Positions 23,541 to 32,128 of a stretch of 64,000 bases of DNA are shown here, in pieces. The stretch is from contig NZ_ASWH01000002.1 of assembly GCF_000407545.1 (NCBI RefSeq), forward strand, positions 186,001 to 250,000. The letters are read 5' to 3'. A program made the translations under genes and the position numbers. Origin of the DNA: Enterococcus gilvus ATCC BAA-350 (GTDB lineage Bacteria; Bacillota; Bacilli; Lactobacillales; Enterococcaceae). Below the pieces are notes generated by a model. That model was not told the origin of the DNA, made no database searches, and was given only the letters and a program-made list of their open reading frames with translations. Numbering within the stretch: position 1 is the stretch's first letter; the number at the start of each line of letters is the position of its first letter.

Positions 23541-24299
23541 TTAATTGAAATACATGCAAAAACGTTTGCCGTCTAATTCACAGATTTTTATATCCATTTC
23601 ATAAAGTGTATTCAAAATATGCGGCTGAATCATTTCCGCGGTCGTTCCATGAGCAAAGATCTTTCCGTCCTTCATCGCTACGATCTCATCAGCGTAGCTG
23701 GCCGCAAAGTTGATGTCGTGAATGACCAGCAGAACCGTTTTGTGTTCTTCCTCAACCAATCGTCGCAACGTTTGCATGAGGTGTACCGCGTGATTCATAT
23801 CTAAATTGTTCAACGGCTCATCCAAAAGAATATAGTCGGTGTCTTGCGCTAAGATCATCGCGATGTATGCCCGTTGCAGCTGTCCGCCGGATAAGGTGTC
23901 GATCCGATCATCTGCCATTTCGACTAAACCGAGTTTTTCCAAGGCATACTCGATCATTTCCTGATCCTCTGAAGTCAGCCGTCCTTTTGAATAGGGGAAG
24001 CGGCCAAAGCTTACCAGCTCGCGTACAGTGATCCGTAAATTGACGCCGTTGCTTTGTTTCAAGATCGACAGCTTTTTAGACAATTCGTTGGAGCGCCAAG
24101 CCTTCACTTCATTGTGATCTAAGTAGATTTGTCCGGCATCGATCGTGATCAATCGACTGATCATCGAGAGCAGCGTGCTTTTTCCGGCGCCATTTGGCCC
24201 GATAAACGCCGTCAACTGTTCGTCTTTGAGGGGCAGACACACCTCGGAAATGACTGTTTTCGTGCCGTAGTGTTTTGAGACATCTTTGATATCGATCAT
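23541..24299 (-). CDS. Ferric-siderophore ABC ATPase (YclP type)
   Basis: A 252-residue FecE/YclP-class ATPase. Walker A is GPNGAGKST (residues 34-42), the signature LSGGQLQRA is near residue 136, and Walker B reads YILLDEPLNNLD. It overlaps the upstream permease gene by four bases, so production is coupled. It drives import of the siderophore delivered by the lipoprotein. Confidence 0.92.
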   Translation of the reverse strand: MIDIKDVSKHYGTKTVISEVCLPLKDEQLTAFIGPNGAGKSTLLSMISRLITIDAGQIYLDHNEVKAWRSNELSKKLSILKQSNGVNLRITVRELVSFGRFPYSKGRLTSEDQEMIEYALEKLGLVEMADDRIDTLSGGQLQRAYIAMILAQDTDYILLDEPLNNLDMNHAVHLMQTLRRLVEEEHKTVLLVIHDINFAASYADEIVAMKDGKIFAHGTTAEMIQPHILNTLYEMDIKICELDGKRFCMYFN

Positions 24300-25264
24300 C
24301 GTTGCTTCCTCCTTTCATGAATGATTTTCCAGATAAAATATAGACCGCCGATGAACTGCGTCACTACACTGACAGTGGTCTTTAACTGAAAAACGTGTTC
24401 TACTAAAAATTGACTGCCGACGAGAAAAATGACACCTAATAAAATCGCTGTTGGGAACAGGTAGCTATGACGATATGTCGGCATTAGCTGGTAGCTGATA
24501 TTGGCGACAATAAAGCCCAAAAAGGTGATGGGTCCTACCAAGGCCGTTGCCGTTCCGGTCAATAGGCTGATGAGAAACAACAGTATCAGCTGGAATGTAT
24601 TGAGAGAAATGCCTAAATTTGTCGCATGATCGCCTCCTAGATGTAAGACATCTAAATAGCGGTTCGCTGCGAAGAGCAGGAACGACCCTGCAAGAATGAT
24701 GACCTCTGCCAAGCCTAAATGTCCAGTATTAATATTACTGAAGCTGGCAAAAAGCCGTCCCTGGAGCAGATCGTACTCGTTTGGGTCCATCATGACCTGC
24801 AAAAAATTGCTCGTGCTGCTGAACAAGGTACCGAAGATCATTCCTAGCATTAACAGAATGAACAGGTCGTTTTGCTGTCGCCGCAAGAGAACCTTGGCTA
24901 GTACCAAACTCATCATAGCCATCAAAAAGATGCTGAGCAGAAAAGTAGACGTCTGCTCCTGTGACAGCATGTTTACCCCGCCCACGATAAAAAACAGGAA
25001 TGTTTGAATCAATACGTAGAGAGAATCTAGGCCAAGGATATTAGGCGTCAAAAACTGATTTTGCGTCATCGTTTGAAAGCTGACCGTTGACATGCCTGTC
25101 GCCAATGCAACTAATAGAAAAGCGGCGATTTTTTTCCTGCGGAGTATCCAGGCAAACTGGAAATTTCCATAAGTATTGTAAGTTAAGTAAAGCCCGCATA
25201 AGGTGAGAGCGAGGATCGTGAGTACAACCAGCAGCAGTTCTTTTTTTCGCAAAGAGTGAGTCAT
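24296..25264 (-). CDS. Ferric-siderophore ABC permease (YclO type)
   Basis: A 322-residue FecCD-family permease with about nine hydrophobic helices. It has the family segment GPITFLGFIVANISYQL near residue 240. It overlaps both neighbours by four bases. Together with the next gene it makes the two-subunit channel of the iron importer. Confidence 0.9.
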   Translation of the reverse strand: MTHSLRKKELLLVVLTILALTLCGLYLTYNTYGNFQFAWILRRKKIAAFLLVALATGMSTVSFQTMTQNQFLTPNILGLDSLYVLIQTFLFFIVGGVNMLSQEQTSTFLLSIFLMAMMSLVLAKVLLRRQQNDLFILLMLGMIFGTLFSSTSNFLQVMMDPNEYDLLQGRLFASFSNINTGHLGLAEVIILAGSFLLFAANRYLDVLHLGGDHATNLGISLNTFQLILLFLISLLTGTATALVGPITFLGFIVANISYQLMPTYRHSYLFPTAILLGVIFLVGSQFLVEHVFQLKTTVSVVTQFIGGLYFIWKIIHERRKQR

Positions 25265-26205
25265 GCGCGATTCCTCCTTACCAATAAGTAGATAAAAATC
25301 AGACTGCCTAAAATCCCCACTGTTAGACTGACTGGAACCTCATAAGGTGCGATGACGATTCGGGAAAGGATATCGCAGGCCATTAAAAATAGACTGCCGC
25401 TCAAGGCGGTGATCCATAAGTTCTGTTTGACGTGGTCGCCATAGATCAGTGATACGATATTTGGTACGATCACACCAAGAAAGGGGACAGTACCAACCAT
25501 GATCAAGACCAAACCGCTGGCTGCTGCTACCAATCCGATGCCCACCAATTGCGTCAGGCGATAGTTGATGCCCAGATTGATCGCGACATCTTCTCCTAAC
25601 CCGGCGATTGTGAAAAAATAAGCAAAATAATAGATGATGAAAAATAATGGAATCGTCAGGTAGAGAAGCTCATAATTGCCTTTTGTTACTAACGAAAAAT
25701 TTCCCTGCAACCATGAGGACATGTTTTGAATCAATTGAAACTGGTAGGCAAAGAAGGTGGCGATCGCGCCAACAATATTGCCAAACATCACGCCCAATAA
25801 AGGCAGAAAGACCGGGTCTTTTCCAGGAAGCAGCCGACTTAGGCCTAAAAAGACCATTGTGCCCAAAAAAGCGAAAAGAAAAGCCGCTAATGTCCGCGAT
25901 GCTATCGAGGCATTCGGTAAAAACAGCATGACCAGTAAGATTCCCAAGCGGGCACTGTCCATCGTGCCGGCAGTGGTGGGTGAAACAAATTTATTTTGTG
26001 TAAGATGCTGCATGATCAGCCCGCAAATACTCATCGTTCCGCCAGCCAAAATCAAGCTGAGGGTACGAGGCACACGAGTAGTCGCCAGTATCAGCCATTG
26101 CTCCGAATCCCCTTGAAGCAACGCCCGCAGCATCAAATCATTTACGCCAATAAAAAGAGAGAGAATACTCAGTAACAGCAGACCGAGTACAAATACTTTC
26201 TTCAA
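25261..26205 (-). CDS. Ferric-siderophore ABC permease (YclN type)
   Basis: A 314-residue FecCD-family permease and first gene of the operon. The family segment GTVPFLGVIVPNIVSLIYG lies near residue 238. The start is TTG, chosen because AAGGGGG precedes it and the product begins MKKVFVLG, a good first membrane helix. A Fur box lies 20 bases upstream of the start. Confidence 0.9.
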   Translation of the reverse strand: MKKVFVLGLLLLSILSLFIGVNDLMLRALLQGDSEQWLILATTRVPRTLSLILAGGTMSICGLIMQHLTQNKFVSPTTAGTMDSARLGILLVMLFLPNASIASRTLAAFLFAFLGTMVFLGLSRLLPGKDPVFLPLLGVMFGNIVGAIATFFAYQFQLIQNMSSWLQGNFSLVTKGNYELLYLTIPLFFIIYYFAYFFTIAGLGEDVAINLGINYRLTQLVGIGLVAAASGLVLIMVGTVPFLGVIVPNIVSLIYGDHVKQNLWITALSGSLFLMACDILSRIVIAPYEVPVSLTVGILGSLIFIYLLVRRNRA

Positions 26206-26224
26206 CTTCTCGCCCCCTTATAAT

Positions 26225-26239
26225 TGATAATGATTATCA
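26225..26239. promoter_or_regulatory. Fur box
   Basis: TGATAATGATTATCA is a perfect 7-1-7 Fur palindrome placed just before the siderophore operon. Iron-dependent repression of 26205-22504 follows from family knowledge. Confidence 0.9.
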
Positions 26240-26477
26240 TTCTCTTCGAATATAAATTTTAGGTGATTATGAAAACAAATGCAAGCAGTTTTTAATTTTT
26301 TTGTCGTCATTTTGGAAAGAATAAAATAGGAATAGCGTATAAATATTAATTATAGTCATTCTAGGTGGAGGGGGTTTTTATGATTGGATGCGCAGTGTCG
26401 ATCGACAGGCGATACACCGAATCGATCAACTAAGTGAAAAGCTGTGTGTGATTCGCATTTTTTTTGAAAGATATATA

Positions 26478-26506
26478 TTGACAAGTTTACTTGTCAGATC
26501 TATACT
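26478..26506 (+). promoter_or_regulatory. Promoter of the DUF6440 gene with embedded operator 1
   Basis: TTGACA (26478-26483), a 17-base spacer and TATACT (26501-26506). The -35 box and most of the spacer are the palindrome TTGACAAGTTTACTTGTCAG (26478-26497), so a bound repressor would block RNA polymerase. Confidence 0.8.
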
Positions 26507-26510
26507 GTTT

Positions 26511-26530
26511 TTGAAAATAAAACTTGTCAA
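26511..26530. promoter_or_regulatory. Operator 2 (degenerate)
   Basis: TTGAAAATAAAACTTGTCAA keeps the right arm of the TTGACAAG-N4-CTTGTCAA motif and 5 of 8 bases on the left. It lies 33 bases from operator 1, near the expected transcription start. Confidence 0.55.
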
Positions 26531-26549
26531 AATAAGGAGATGAACAGAC

Positions 26550-26735
26550 ATGAAAAAAGAAAAAAGATTTGATGTTGAGACAATAGAGACGAGTGGCTCA
26601 GGGATTACAACGGTTGTCGTTGACAAGAACTCAGGCGTACAGTATTTATTGGCGATCGTACCAAACATGGGCTCAGGGATGGCAGTATTAGTGGATCAGG
26701 ATGGAAAACCAATGTTGGCGGATAAAGACAACTAG
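26550..26735 (+). CDS. DUF6440-type small protein
   Basis: A 61-residue cytoplasmic protein of unknown function. The pattern TTVVVDKNSGVQYL followed by VLVDQDGKPML matches the small DUF6440 group of Firmicute proteins. It has no signal peptide or membrane segment. It is transcribed from a strong promoter under a palindromic operator, and the ABC exporter genes follow under another copy. AAGGAG precedes the ATG at 11 bases. A role with the exporter is an inference from the shared operators. Confidence 0.75.
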   Translation: MKKEKRFDVETIETSGSGITTVVVDKNSGVQYLLAIVPNMGSGMAVLVDQDGKPMLADKDN

Positions 26736-26757
26736 GGGTCATTTTTTTTAACCGATG

Positions 26758-26777
26758 TTGACAAGAAAACTTATCAA
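26758..26777. promoter_or_regulatory. Operator 3, before the ABC exporter
   Basis: TTGACAAGAAAACTTATCAA differs by one base from a perfect TTGACAAG-N4-CTTGTCAA palindrome. It also contains a possible -35 TTGACA, but no good -10 follows. It ends 20 bases before the ATPase start. Confidence 0.65.
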
Positions 26778-26797
26778 AAAAAATGGAGAGAAGCGAT

Positions 26798-27655
26798 ATG
26801 GAGCGACGAATTTTAATCGAAGCAAGAGGAATATCCAAGGAATTCAAAGGGTACCCTGCGATCAGAAAGTTGGATTTTCGAGTGTATGAAGGCGAGATTT
26901 TTGGTTTTTTAGGACCGTCAGGAGCTGGAAAAACGACGACGATCAAAATTTTAACAGGTCAACTAAGACAAACGTCAGGGCAGGCGAGCATTTTAGGGAT
27001 TCCAGTGGAAAACGTGCGGGAGGACATTTATAAAGAAATTGGGATCGTTTCTGACATGAGCGGGTTTTATGAAAAGTTGACGGTTTATCAGAATTTGAAA
27101 TTTTTTGCGAAGCTGCTAGATGTCGAACCGACCGTGGTTGATGAACAATTAAAGCGGTTTGGCTTGTACGAGCACCGCAAAGTGCCTGCAAAGAATCTTT
27201 CGAAGGGGATGAAGCAGCGGCTTGTCTTGATTCGGGCAATGCTTCATCAGCCGAAGGTTCTTTTCCTGGATGAGCCGACGAGTGGGTTAGACCCAAATGC
27301 GGCATTGGCGGTTCATCGAATGATGGAAGAGCTGCGGGCAGAGGGCACGTCGATTTTTCTGACGACCCATAATATGGAAGAGGCGGACAAGTTGTGTGAC
27401 CGAGTGGCGTTATTGAATGAAGGAAAGATCACGGAGTTGGATACACCGGAGAAGTTACGACTTAAATTTAACAAGCAAAAGCGTTTTGTCGTCCAATTAA
27501 AGGAGAGAAACACGGAACTCCAGTTGGAGCAATCTGTAGAGACTGCGGAACGGATCGGAAAATGGCTGGCGACGGATCAATTAGAAACGATCCATTCCTG
27601 TGAGCCGACCTTGGAAACAGTCTTTTTGGAAGCGACAGGGAGGGAACTTGTATGA
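26798..27655 (+). CDS. ABC exporter ATPase
   Basis: A 285-residue ATPase of the drug and bacteriocin export type. Walker A is GPSGAGKTT, the signature LSKGMKQRL, and Walker B VLFLDEPTSGLD; the H-loop reads LTTHNMEEAD. I take the ATG at 26798, which has GGAGAG before it; the ATG at 26783 has none and would contain that site. It overlaps the permease gene by four bases. The pair probably exports a toxic compound or peptide; the substrate is unknown. Confidence 0.87.
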   Translation: MERRILIEARGISKEFKGYPAIRKLDFRVYEGEIFGFLGPSGAGKTTTIKILTGQLRQTSGQASILGIPVENVREDIYKEIGIVSDMSGFYEKLTVYQNLKFFAKLLDVEPTVVDEQLKRFGLYEHRKVPAKNLSKGMKQRLVLIRAMLHQPKVLFLDEPTSGLDPNAALAVHRMMEELRAEGTSIFLTTHNMEEADKLCDRVALLNEGKITELDTPEKLRLKFNKQKRFVVQLKERNTELQLEQSVETAERIGKWLATDQLETIHSCEPTLETVFLEATGRELV

Positions 27656-28395
27656 GTGGGACGATCAAACGAATCCATGCGATCACAGGATTAAAATTTC
27701 AGACTATTTTTAGCAACCTCAGTATGATGAGCAATCCCCTCATTGCTTTAGTGATCGTGCGAGTGTTTCGCGAGGTCATGGCCAATCTGCCGCAGGCAAA
27801 CGGAGTCTTCCAGCTGGATGCCTTTCTGCTGGGATTGGGATTGATCATGAATATCGTGTCTGGCGGATTGATGATCAGCAGCACCTCCATCGCGGAAGAA
27901 AAGGAGAAACATACCTTGCGCGTGCTAATGACTTCTTCGGTGAAAAGTAAAGAATACTTAGTCGGTTCGCTGATTCCTACTTTTACCATCAGTATGATCG
28001 TGAATGTCCTGCTGATCCCAGCGAGCGGTATTTCTTTTTCAGCGATCCATCTTCCGACGTTTCTTTTGATTACGATGAGCGGGACGCTGATCAGTATTAT
28101 TTTAGGATTTGTCGTGGGAATCTTGACGAAGGATCAGACGCAGTCGGGAGTGGTCTGTACACCATTGCTGCTGGTTTTGACGATGCTGCCGCAGCTTCGC
28201 TTTTTTAATACGACGCTGAGAGACGTCTCGAGTTATACCTATTCGGGAGTGATCGCGAGTTATGTAGACGGGCTGTTTAGCGATCAAGGATATGCACTGA
28301 ATACTCGTGATGTGTTGACGATGGCGATCTGGTTTGTCTTATGCAGCGTGATTTTCGTTATGGCGTACAAAAAAAGAGGCATGGAGGCGGAATAA
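27652..28395 (+). CDS. ABC-2 type exporter permease
   Basis: A 247-residue membrane protein with about six hydrophobic helices and the ABC-2 feature of a cytoplasmic EEKEKHTLRVLMTSSV segment (about residues 82-97). It partners the preceding ATPase, with start and stop overlapping. No terminator is seen before the next gene 67 bases on. Confidence 0.87.
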   Translation: MSGTIKRIHAITGLKFQTIFSNLSMMSNPLIALVIVRVFREVMANLPQANGVFQLDAFLLGLGLIMNIVSGGLMISSTSIAEEKEKHTLRVLMTSSVKSKEYLVGSLIPTFTISMIVNVLLIPASGISFSAIHLPTFLLITMSGTLISIILGFVVGILTKDQTQSGVVCTPLLLVLTMLPQLRFFNTTLRDVSSYTYSGVIASYVDGLFSDQGYALNTRDVLTMAIWFVLCSVIFVMAYKKRGMEAE

Positions 28396-28462
28396 CGTTG
28401 GATTCACTATTCATTGCAGTAAAAATTGGCTATAATAGGTACTTAGAAAGTGGGGTTCAAGC

Positions 28463-28798
28463 GTGAACAAAGAAGAGATACTCGCAAAAAGTCGGGAAGA
28501 AAATCGCAAGAATGATCCCTATTGGGCAGAGATCCAAAAAAAATCCAGCTCTTTTGGGGGCGTAGTCGTTGTCTTGTTATCGACGGTTCTTTTTGTGATC
28601 CAACTAGTGATGGGAAAAGGCTTCAATTTTGGCTTGTACGCTGTCTCATTTGCATATGGCGCCACGGACTTTCTCGTGAGATATGCGTATTTTAGGAGAC
28701 GCAGAGAGTTGATCTTCGGTGTCATCTATTTATTGGTGATGATTGTTTTGATCATTCTGCACCTCAATCAATTGCTCTCTAACCCAAAGGAATCCTAG
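28463..28798 (+). CDS. DUF6442-type small membrane protein
   Basis: A 111-residue protein. Residues 1-30 are charged and cytoplasmic (KSREENRKNDPYWAE), followed by three hydrophobic helices. This matches the DUF6442 group of Firmicute membrane proteins, usually paired with a small XRE regulator, as here 10 bases downstream. The function is unknown. Its start is GTG after AAGTGGGG. Confidence 0.75.
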   Translation: MNKEEILAKSREENRKNDPYWAEIQKKSSSFGGVVVVLLSTVLFVIQLVMGKGFNFGLYAVSFAYGATDFLVRYAYFRRRRELIFGVIYLLVMIVLIILHLNQLLSNPKES

Positions 28799-28808
28799 GT
28801 GAAGCCGC

Positions 28809-29018
28809 ATGTCAGAAGAAAAATTAGTGCTAAAAAACCGCTTAAAAGAAGCCCGAAAAAATAAAAAATTGTCTCAAGCCGCACTTGCTAAATTAGTAGG
28901 CGTCTCAAGAACGACCATCAGCTCGATCGAGACCGGGCAATTCAGCCCAACCGCAAAACTCGCTTTGATTCTATGCATTGCGTTGGATGTGAAGTTTGAA
29001 GATCTGTTTTATTTTTAA
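28809..29018 (+). CDS. XRE-family small transcriptional regulator
   Basis: A 69-residue protein made almost entirely of a Cro/C1-type helix-turn-helix (LSQAALAKLVGVSRTTISSIETG, in part) ending in KFEDLFYF. This is the YozG/YgzD-like type that travels with small membrane proteins. It probably regulates its own two-gene operon. A terminator follows directly. Confidence 0.9.
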   Translation: MSEEKLVLKNRLKEARKNKKLSQAALAKLVGVSRTTISSIETGQFSPTAKLALILCIALDVKFEDLFYF

Positions 29019-29023
29019 TTAGC

Positions 29024-29060
29024 ACACCTGTGGACCTGAGCATCGGACACAGGTGTTTTT
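29024..29060 (+). terminator. Terminator after XRE gene
   Basis: ACACCTGTG pairs with CACAGGTGT and is followed by a T run. Confidence 0.85.
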
Positions 29061-29154
29061 GTCAACGGCAATAATGAACACGTATTGAAGGATGGGGAAC
29101 GTCTTCATATGATTATGGTTATACCACATAAAGTGAAAAGGAAGGAGAGTTGAA

Positions 29155-29673
29155 ATGATGGAGATCAAAAAAGTAGATGTAAAGGATTGGGAGACGCTTC
29201 AAAAAATCAGTGAGAAGACATTTGCTGAAACTTTTGGAAAAGACAATGATTCTGAAGAATTGAGTACCTACTTAGCCAATGCCTACAATAAGGAGCAATT
29301 AATCAACGAACTTTCTAATTCAAACTCTGAATTTTACTTCATCTATTTTGAATCGCAGGTCGCGGGCTATATCAAATTGAATATAGGGTCAGCGCAGACT
29401 GAAAAAATCGCGGATCATGCGTTAGAAATTGAACGCATCTATATTGATTCCGATTTTAAGCGTAAAGGACTTGGAAAAAAATTGTACGAATGGGCAAATG
29501 AACGTGCGAAGGAGCAATCAAAAGAGTCCATATGGCTAGGTGTCTGGGAAAAGAATCCCTCCGCGATAGCTTTTTATGAAAGCCTTGGCTTTAAAAAAGT
29601 TGGTCAACACACGTTTCACTTTGGCAATGAGGAACAGATCGATTATATTATGGAAAAAAACTTCACTCGTTAA
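29155..29673 (+). CDS. paiA: GNAT acetyltransferase, PaiA-like (spermidine/spermine)
   Basis: A 172-residue acetyltransferase of the same length as B. subtilis PaiA. It shares the KTFAETFG start region, the acetyl-CoA loop DFKRKGLGKKL and the segment WLGVWEKNPSAIAFYESLGF. PaiA N-acetylates spermidine and spermine. The assignment is by family resemblance from memory. It is a single gene with GGAGAG before tandem ATG codons. Confidence 0.75.
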   Translation: MMEIKKVDVKDWETLQKISEKTFAETFGKDNDSEELSTYLANAYNKEQLINELSNSNSEFYFIYFESQVAGYIKLNIGSAQTEKIADHALEIERIYIDSDFKRKGLGKKLYEWANERAKEQSKESIWLGVWEKNPSAIAFYESLGFKKVGQHTFHFGNEEQIDYIMEKNFTR

Positions 29674-29783
29674 GACTTTTTTGATGGATGGAAGGAGAAG
29701 TGAAGGGGCATGGAATCCGGTGTATAAATAAAAATTCTTTTTCGATCATAAAACGGTTCAATTAATAAAAATAAATTAAACTA

Positions 29784-29843
29784 CCAGTCGTTCGTATATG
29801 AGCGACTGGGTTACGGCGGGAGATCAGAATCCCGCCTTTTTTG
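29784..29843 (+). terminator. Tandem hairpins ending in a terminator
   Basis: CCAGTCG/CGACTGG (29784-29809) is followed by GGCGGGA/TCCCGCC (29815-29836) and seven T residues. The 110 bases before are AT-rich without a frame. It may end the acetyltransferase transcript or a separate small RNA. Confidence 0.7.
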
Positions 29844-29914
29844 TTTAACGATCCTTTATAAAGATGTACCGAATCTGTTAGTATGAAGAAAACAAGCGCT
29901 GAAAGGGGTTTCCT

Positions 29915-30547
29915 ATGAAACTGATTTTACTGCATGGGCTAGGGCAAACGACGGAGAGTTGGCGAGAAGTGGTGGCAGGGATTGGTCTTTCCGAGGTTAC
30001 GGTATATTCATTGTTTGATACTCTTGTATCAAATGAAAGAGTGACATTGGAGCAGCTGAACCAAAAGCTGAAGGGGTATTTGAAGGGGAACAGTGAACCC
30101 TATCTTTTGGGTGGACTCTCGCTTGGGGGCGTGATGACACTTCGTCATGGGATGGATGGGGACCCTTTATTAAGAGGGATCATCGTGGCGGCTGGACAAT
30201 TTGAGGCGCCGAATAAAGCGCTCATGGCTCTGCAAAATTCTGTGTTTCGAATCCTGCCGCCTTCATTATTGAAAAAGTCTGGCATGGATCTAAGCAAACA
30301 GCAGTTGCTTGAACTCATGGCGGACATGGGGAAGTTGGATTTGCGAGGGTCGTTGCGTCAAATACAGGTACCGACGCTTTTGTTGTGCGGGGCAAAGGAT
30401 CGCGTAAATCTGCCGGCGACGAAGGAATTAGCGGAGCTGCTGCCGCAGGCAAAAATACGAATCCTCCCGAAAGGCAAACATGAGCTGAATGTGACCTCCC
30501 CCGCGATAGTTGCGGCAGAGGTGAATGCATTTATCAAGAATTTATAG
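29915..30547 (+). CDS. Alpha/beta hydrolase
   Basis: A 210-residue serine hydrolase without a signal peptide. The oxyanion motif is HGLGQTTESW. The nucleophile elbow reads GGLSLGGVM. The acid is in CGAKDRVN and the histidine in PKGKHELN. The substrate cannot be predicted. AAAGGGG precedes the ATG. It converges with the acetyltransferase gene downstream, with no clear terminator between. Confidence 0.85.
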   Translation: MKLILLHGLGQTTESWREVVAGIGLSEVTVYSLFDTLVSNERVTLEQLNQKLKGYLKGNSEPYLLGGLSLGGVMTLRHGMDGDPLLRGIIVAAGQFEAPNKALMALQNSVFRILPPSLLKKSGMDLSKQQLLELMADMGKLDLRGSLRQIQVPTLLLCGAKDRVNLPATKELAELLPQAKIRILPKGKHELNVTSPAIVAAEVNAFIKNL

Positions 30548-30581
30548 CGAGGGATATCCCACGAAAATTATTGCTATTGTG

Positions 30582-31121
30582 TTATTTTTCTTTTAACAGA
30601 TCGATCCAATAGATTTGGACCATTTTTCCATCGGTATAAATAAATTCTTTTTCCAAGACACCGCCATTGCGTTGAATAGTACGCGCGGAAGCAACGTTCT
30701 CCTTGTGGCAGGCGACCATCACCTTTTCAAGTCCAAGCATCCTGCAGTGAGCCAATCCAAGGCGCAGAATCTCTGTTGCGTAACCTTTTCCTCGTTCGGT
30801 TGGACGCACACCGTACCCGATGTGCCCGCCGAATTCGCGGAGAAACTCGTTCAGTTCATGGCGAATGTTGATCGTACCTAGCAGTTTTTGATCACTCTCT
30901 CTTATTGCCAGCAAAGTAGTGGAAGCGACCCAATCTGGAGAAACGGTGTCTTGATCGGCTTGATTGGATAAATGGCGCAGCCACTCGCCGTAACTCTCCA
31001 TTTCTGTCAGGCGAGAGGAGCCGTGTAAAAATTCTTCACCACTGTTAAAGTGTTCCTCGATGTATTCCGTTACTGCGTTTTGGTGGTGTGCTTGGGGGAG
31101 AACTAAGGTTATTTTTTCCAT
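30582..31121 (-). CDS. GNAT acetyltransferase (RimJ-like)
   Basis: A 179-residue acetyltransferase. The acetyl-CoA loop is RPTERGKGYATEIL, followed by the typical NVASARTIQRNGG helix. I start at the ATG at 31121, which has GAGAGGTG six bases before it; a GTG three codons earlier overlaps that site. The acceptor is unknown. Confidence 0.85.
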   Translation of the reverse strand: MEKITLVLPQAHHQNAVTEYIEEHFNSGEEFLHGSSRLTEMESYGEWLRHLSNQADQDTVSPDWVASTTLLAIRESDQKLLGTINIRHELNEFLREFGGHIGYGVRPTERGKGYATEILRLGLAHCRMLGLEKVMVACHKENVASARTIQRNGGVLEKEFIYTDGKMVQIYWIDLLKEK

Positions 31122-31336
31122 AGGTTTCACCTCTCAAAGGGATGTAGTAGTGCTAGTGTAGCATGATATCAGGAGTGGGAATAGTTTTTTGTTAAAAAGT
31201 CGTGCTCTTTATTTGAACATACAAGGCAGGATGAAAAAATGCTGAAGCACCCAAAGGCGACGGAGGACGCGATCGGGTGCGGGACCAACTTTAGTCAAGT
31301 GATCCAAAAGCCGTTGAAAAACCTTAAAAAGACAGG

Positions 31337-31381
31337 TAAAAACGAATCCTTTTCGCTCAAGCGAGGAGAATTCGTTTTTTT
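31337..31381 (-). terminator. Terminator of the PadR operon
   Basis: AAAACGAAT and ATTCGTTTT arms flank a loop with an inner TTCGCTCAAGCGA helix. T runs exist on both strands; on the minus strand it closes the operon that ends at 31383. Confidence 0.75.
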
Positions 31382-31382
31382 G

Positions 31383-31547
31383 TTACTCACTATAAAAGCT
31401 CACCACGTTGTACCAGTGACGGTCATGATAATCCATGCGGTAGCGCTCTCCTGAAAAACCTGAGAGAGCGTAGCCGAGCATCATCAAGACGATTCCTGCT
31501 CCGACTAAATAGGTCGCGACTTTTGGCAGTAAATGTTTTGATCTCAT
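31383..31547 (-). CDS. 54-residue membrane protein, third gene of PadR operon
   Basis: The frame from the ATG at 31545-31547 encodes 54 residues: MRSKHLLPK, one hydrophobic helix (VGAGIVLMMLGYALSGF) and a polar tail rich in Tyr, Arg and His (YRMDYHDRHWYN). AAAGGTGG stands before the ATG, and it overlaps the DUF1700 stop as ATGA. The overlap, ribosome site and terminator make it a real gene despite its size. Its function is unknown. It probably acts in the membrane with the DUF1700 protein. Confidence 0.8.
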   Translation of the reverse strand: MRSKHLLPKVATYLVGAGIVLMMLGYALSGFSGERYRMDYHDRHWYNVVSFYSE

Positions 31548-32128
31548 ACTTGGACCACCTTTCGTTGGAAAATGTTGCGGCGAATCGTACGCATCAATCC
31601 GCGATGCATTTCGATAAAGACGGCACTGAATTTATAGGTCAGCCACATGCACATTAGACCGAAACCAAATAGAAACATACCTACGCCGAGCTGTGTGACA
31701 CCTAAAAAGAAGGAATCAAATAGGACAAAGGGACTTGTCAATGCGGCAGCGACCCCGCCGATGATCGTTCCCGCGGCCAAACAGGCACCAGTGAAGGGGA
31801 TACACCAGATCACAAGGTCAATACTAAAGAGGACCAAAAACACGGCAAGCGCCAAGCTGCCCCATAATGGAAATCCGAGGATCAAAAGACTGATCCATAA
31901 CCAGTTTAATCGACGCGGCACCTTCACCTCTGTAGGGATTCCGGCGGCTTCATAGGCCAATTGCTGCGGGTCACCCAATTTTTTGACCGCTGCCCGTTCT
32001 GAATACCCATCTTCCATCAAATCCAAGATCATTTCATCGTAATATTCAATCAAGCGATGAACCTCGCTAGGTCTGACTTCATAGGATAAATAATTGCTGA
32101 GTTCCTTGATAAATTCGACTCGATTCAT
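31544..32128 (-). CDS. DUF1700 / HAAS-domain membrane protein
   Basis: A 194-residue protein. Residues 1-65 form the helical HAAS domain (LSNYLSYEVRPSEV, then GYSERAAVKKLGDP). About four membrane helices follow. In Firmicutes these proteins are encoded next to PadR regulators and are thought to be membrane sensors or partners, without a settled function. The gene overlaps its neighbours on both sides by ATGA. Confidence 0.9.
   Translation of the reverse strand: MNRVEFIKELSNYLSYEVRPSEVHRLIEYYDEMILDLMEDGYSERAAVKKLGDPQQLAYEAAGIPTEVKVPRRLNWLWISLLILGFPLWGSLALAVFLVLFSIDLVIWCIPFTGACLAAGTIIGGVAAALTSPFVLFDSFFLGVTQLGVGMFLFGFGLMCMWLTYKFSAVFIEMHRGLMRTIRRNIFQRKVVQV

Noticed and set aside
26388..26543. 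51-codon frame (MRSVDRQAIHRIDQ...) before the DUF6440 gene
   Set aside because: It runs through the promoter, two operators and the ribosome site of the next gene, so it is more likely chance; the GGTGGAGGGGG upstream is too far from its ATG.
31239..31454. 71-codon plus-strand frame
   Set aside because: It overlaps a terminator and the better-supported 54-residue gene on the other strand and has no good ribosome site.
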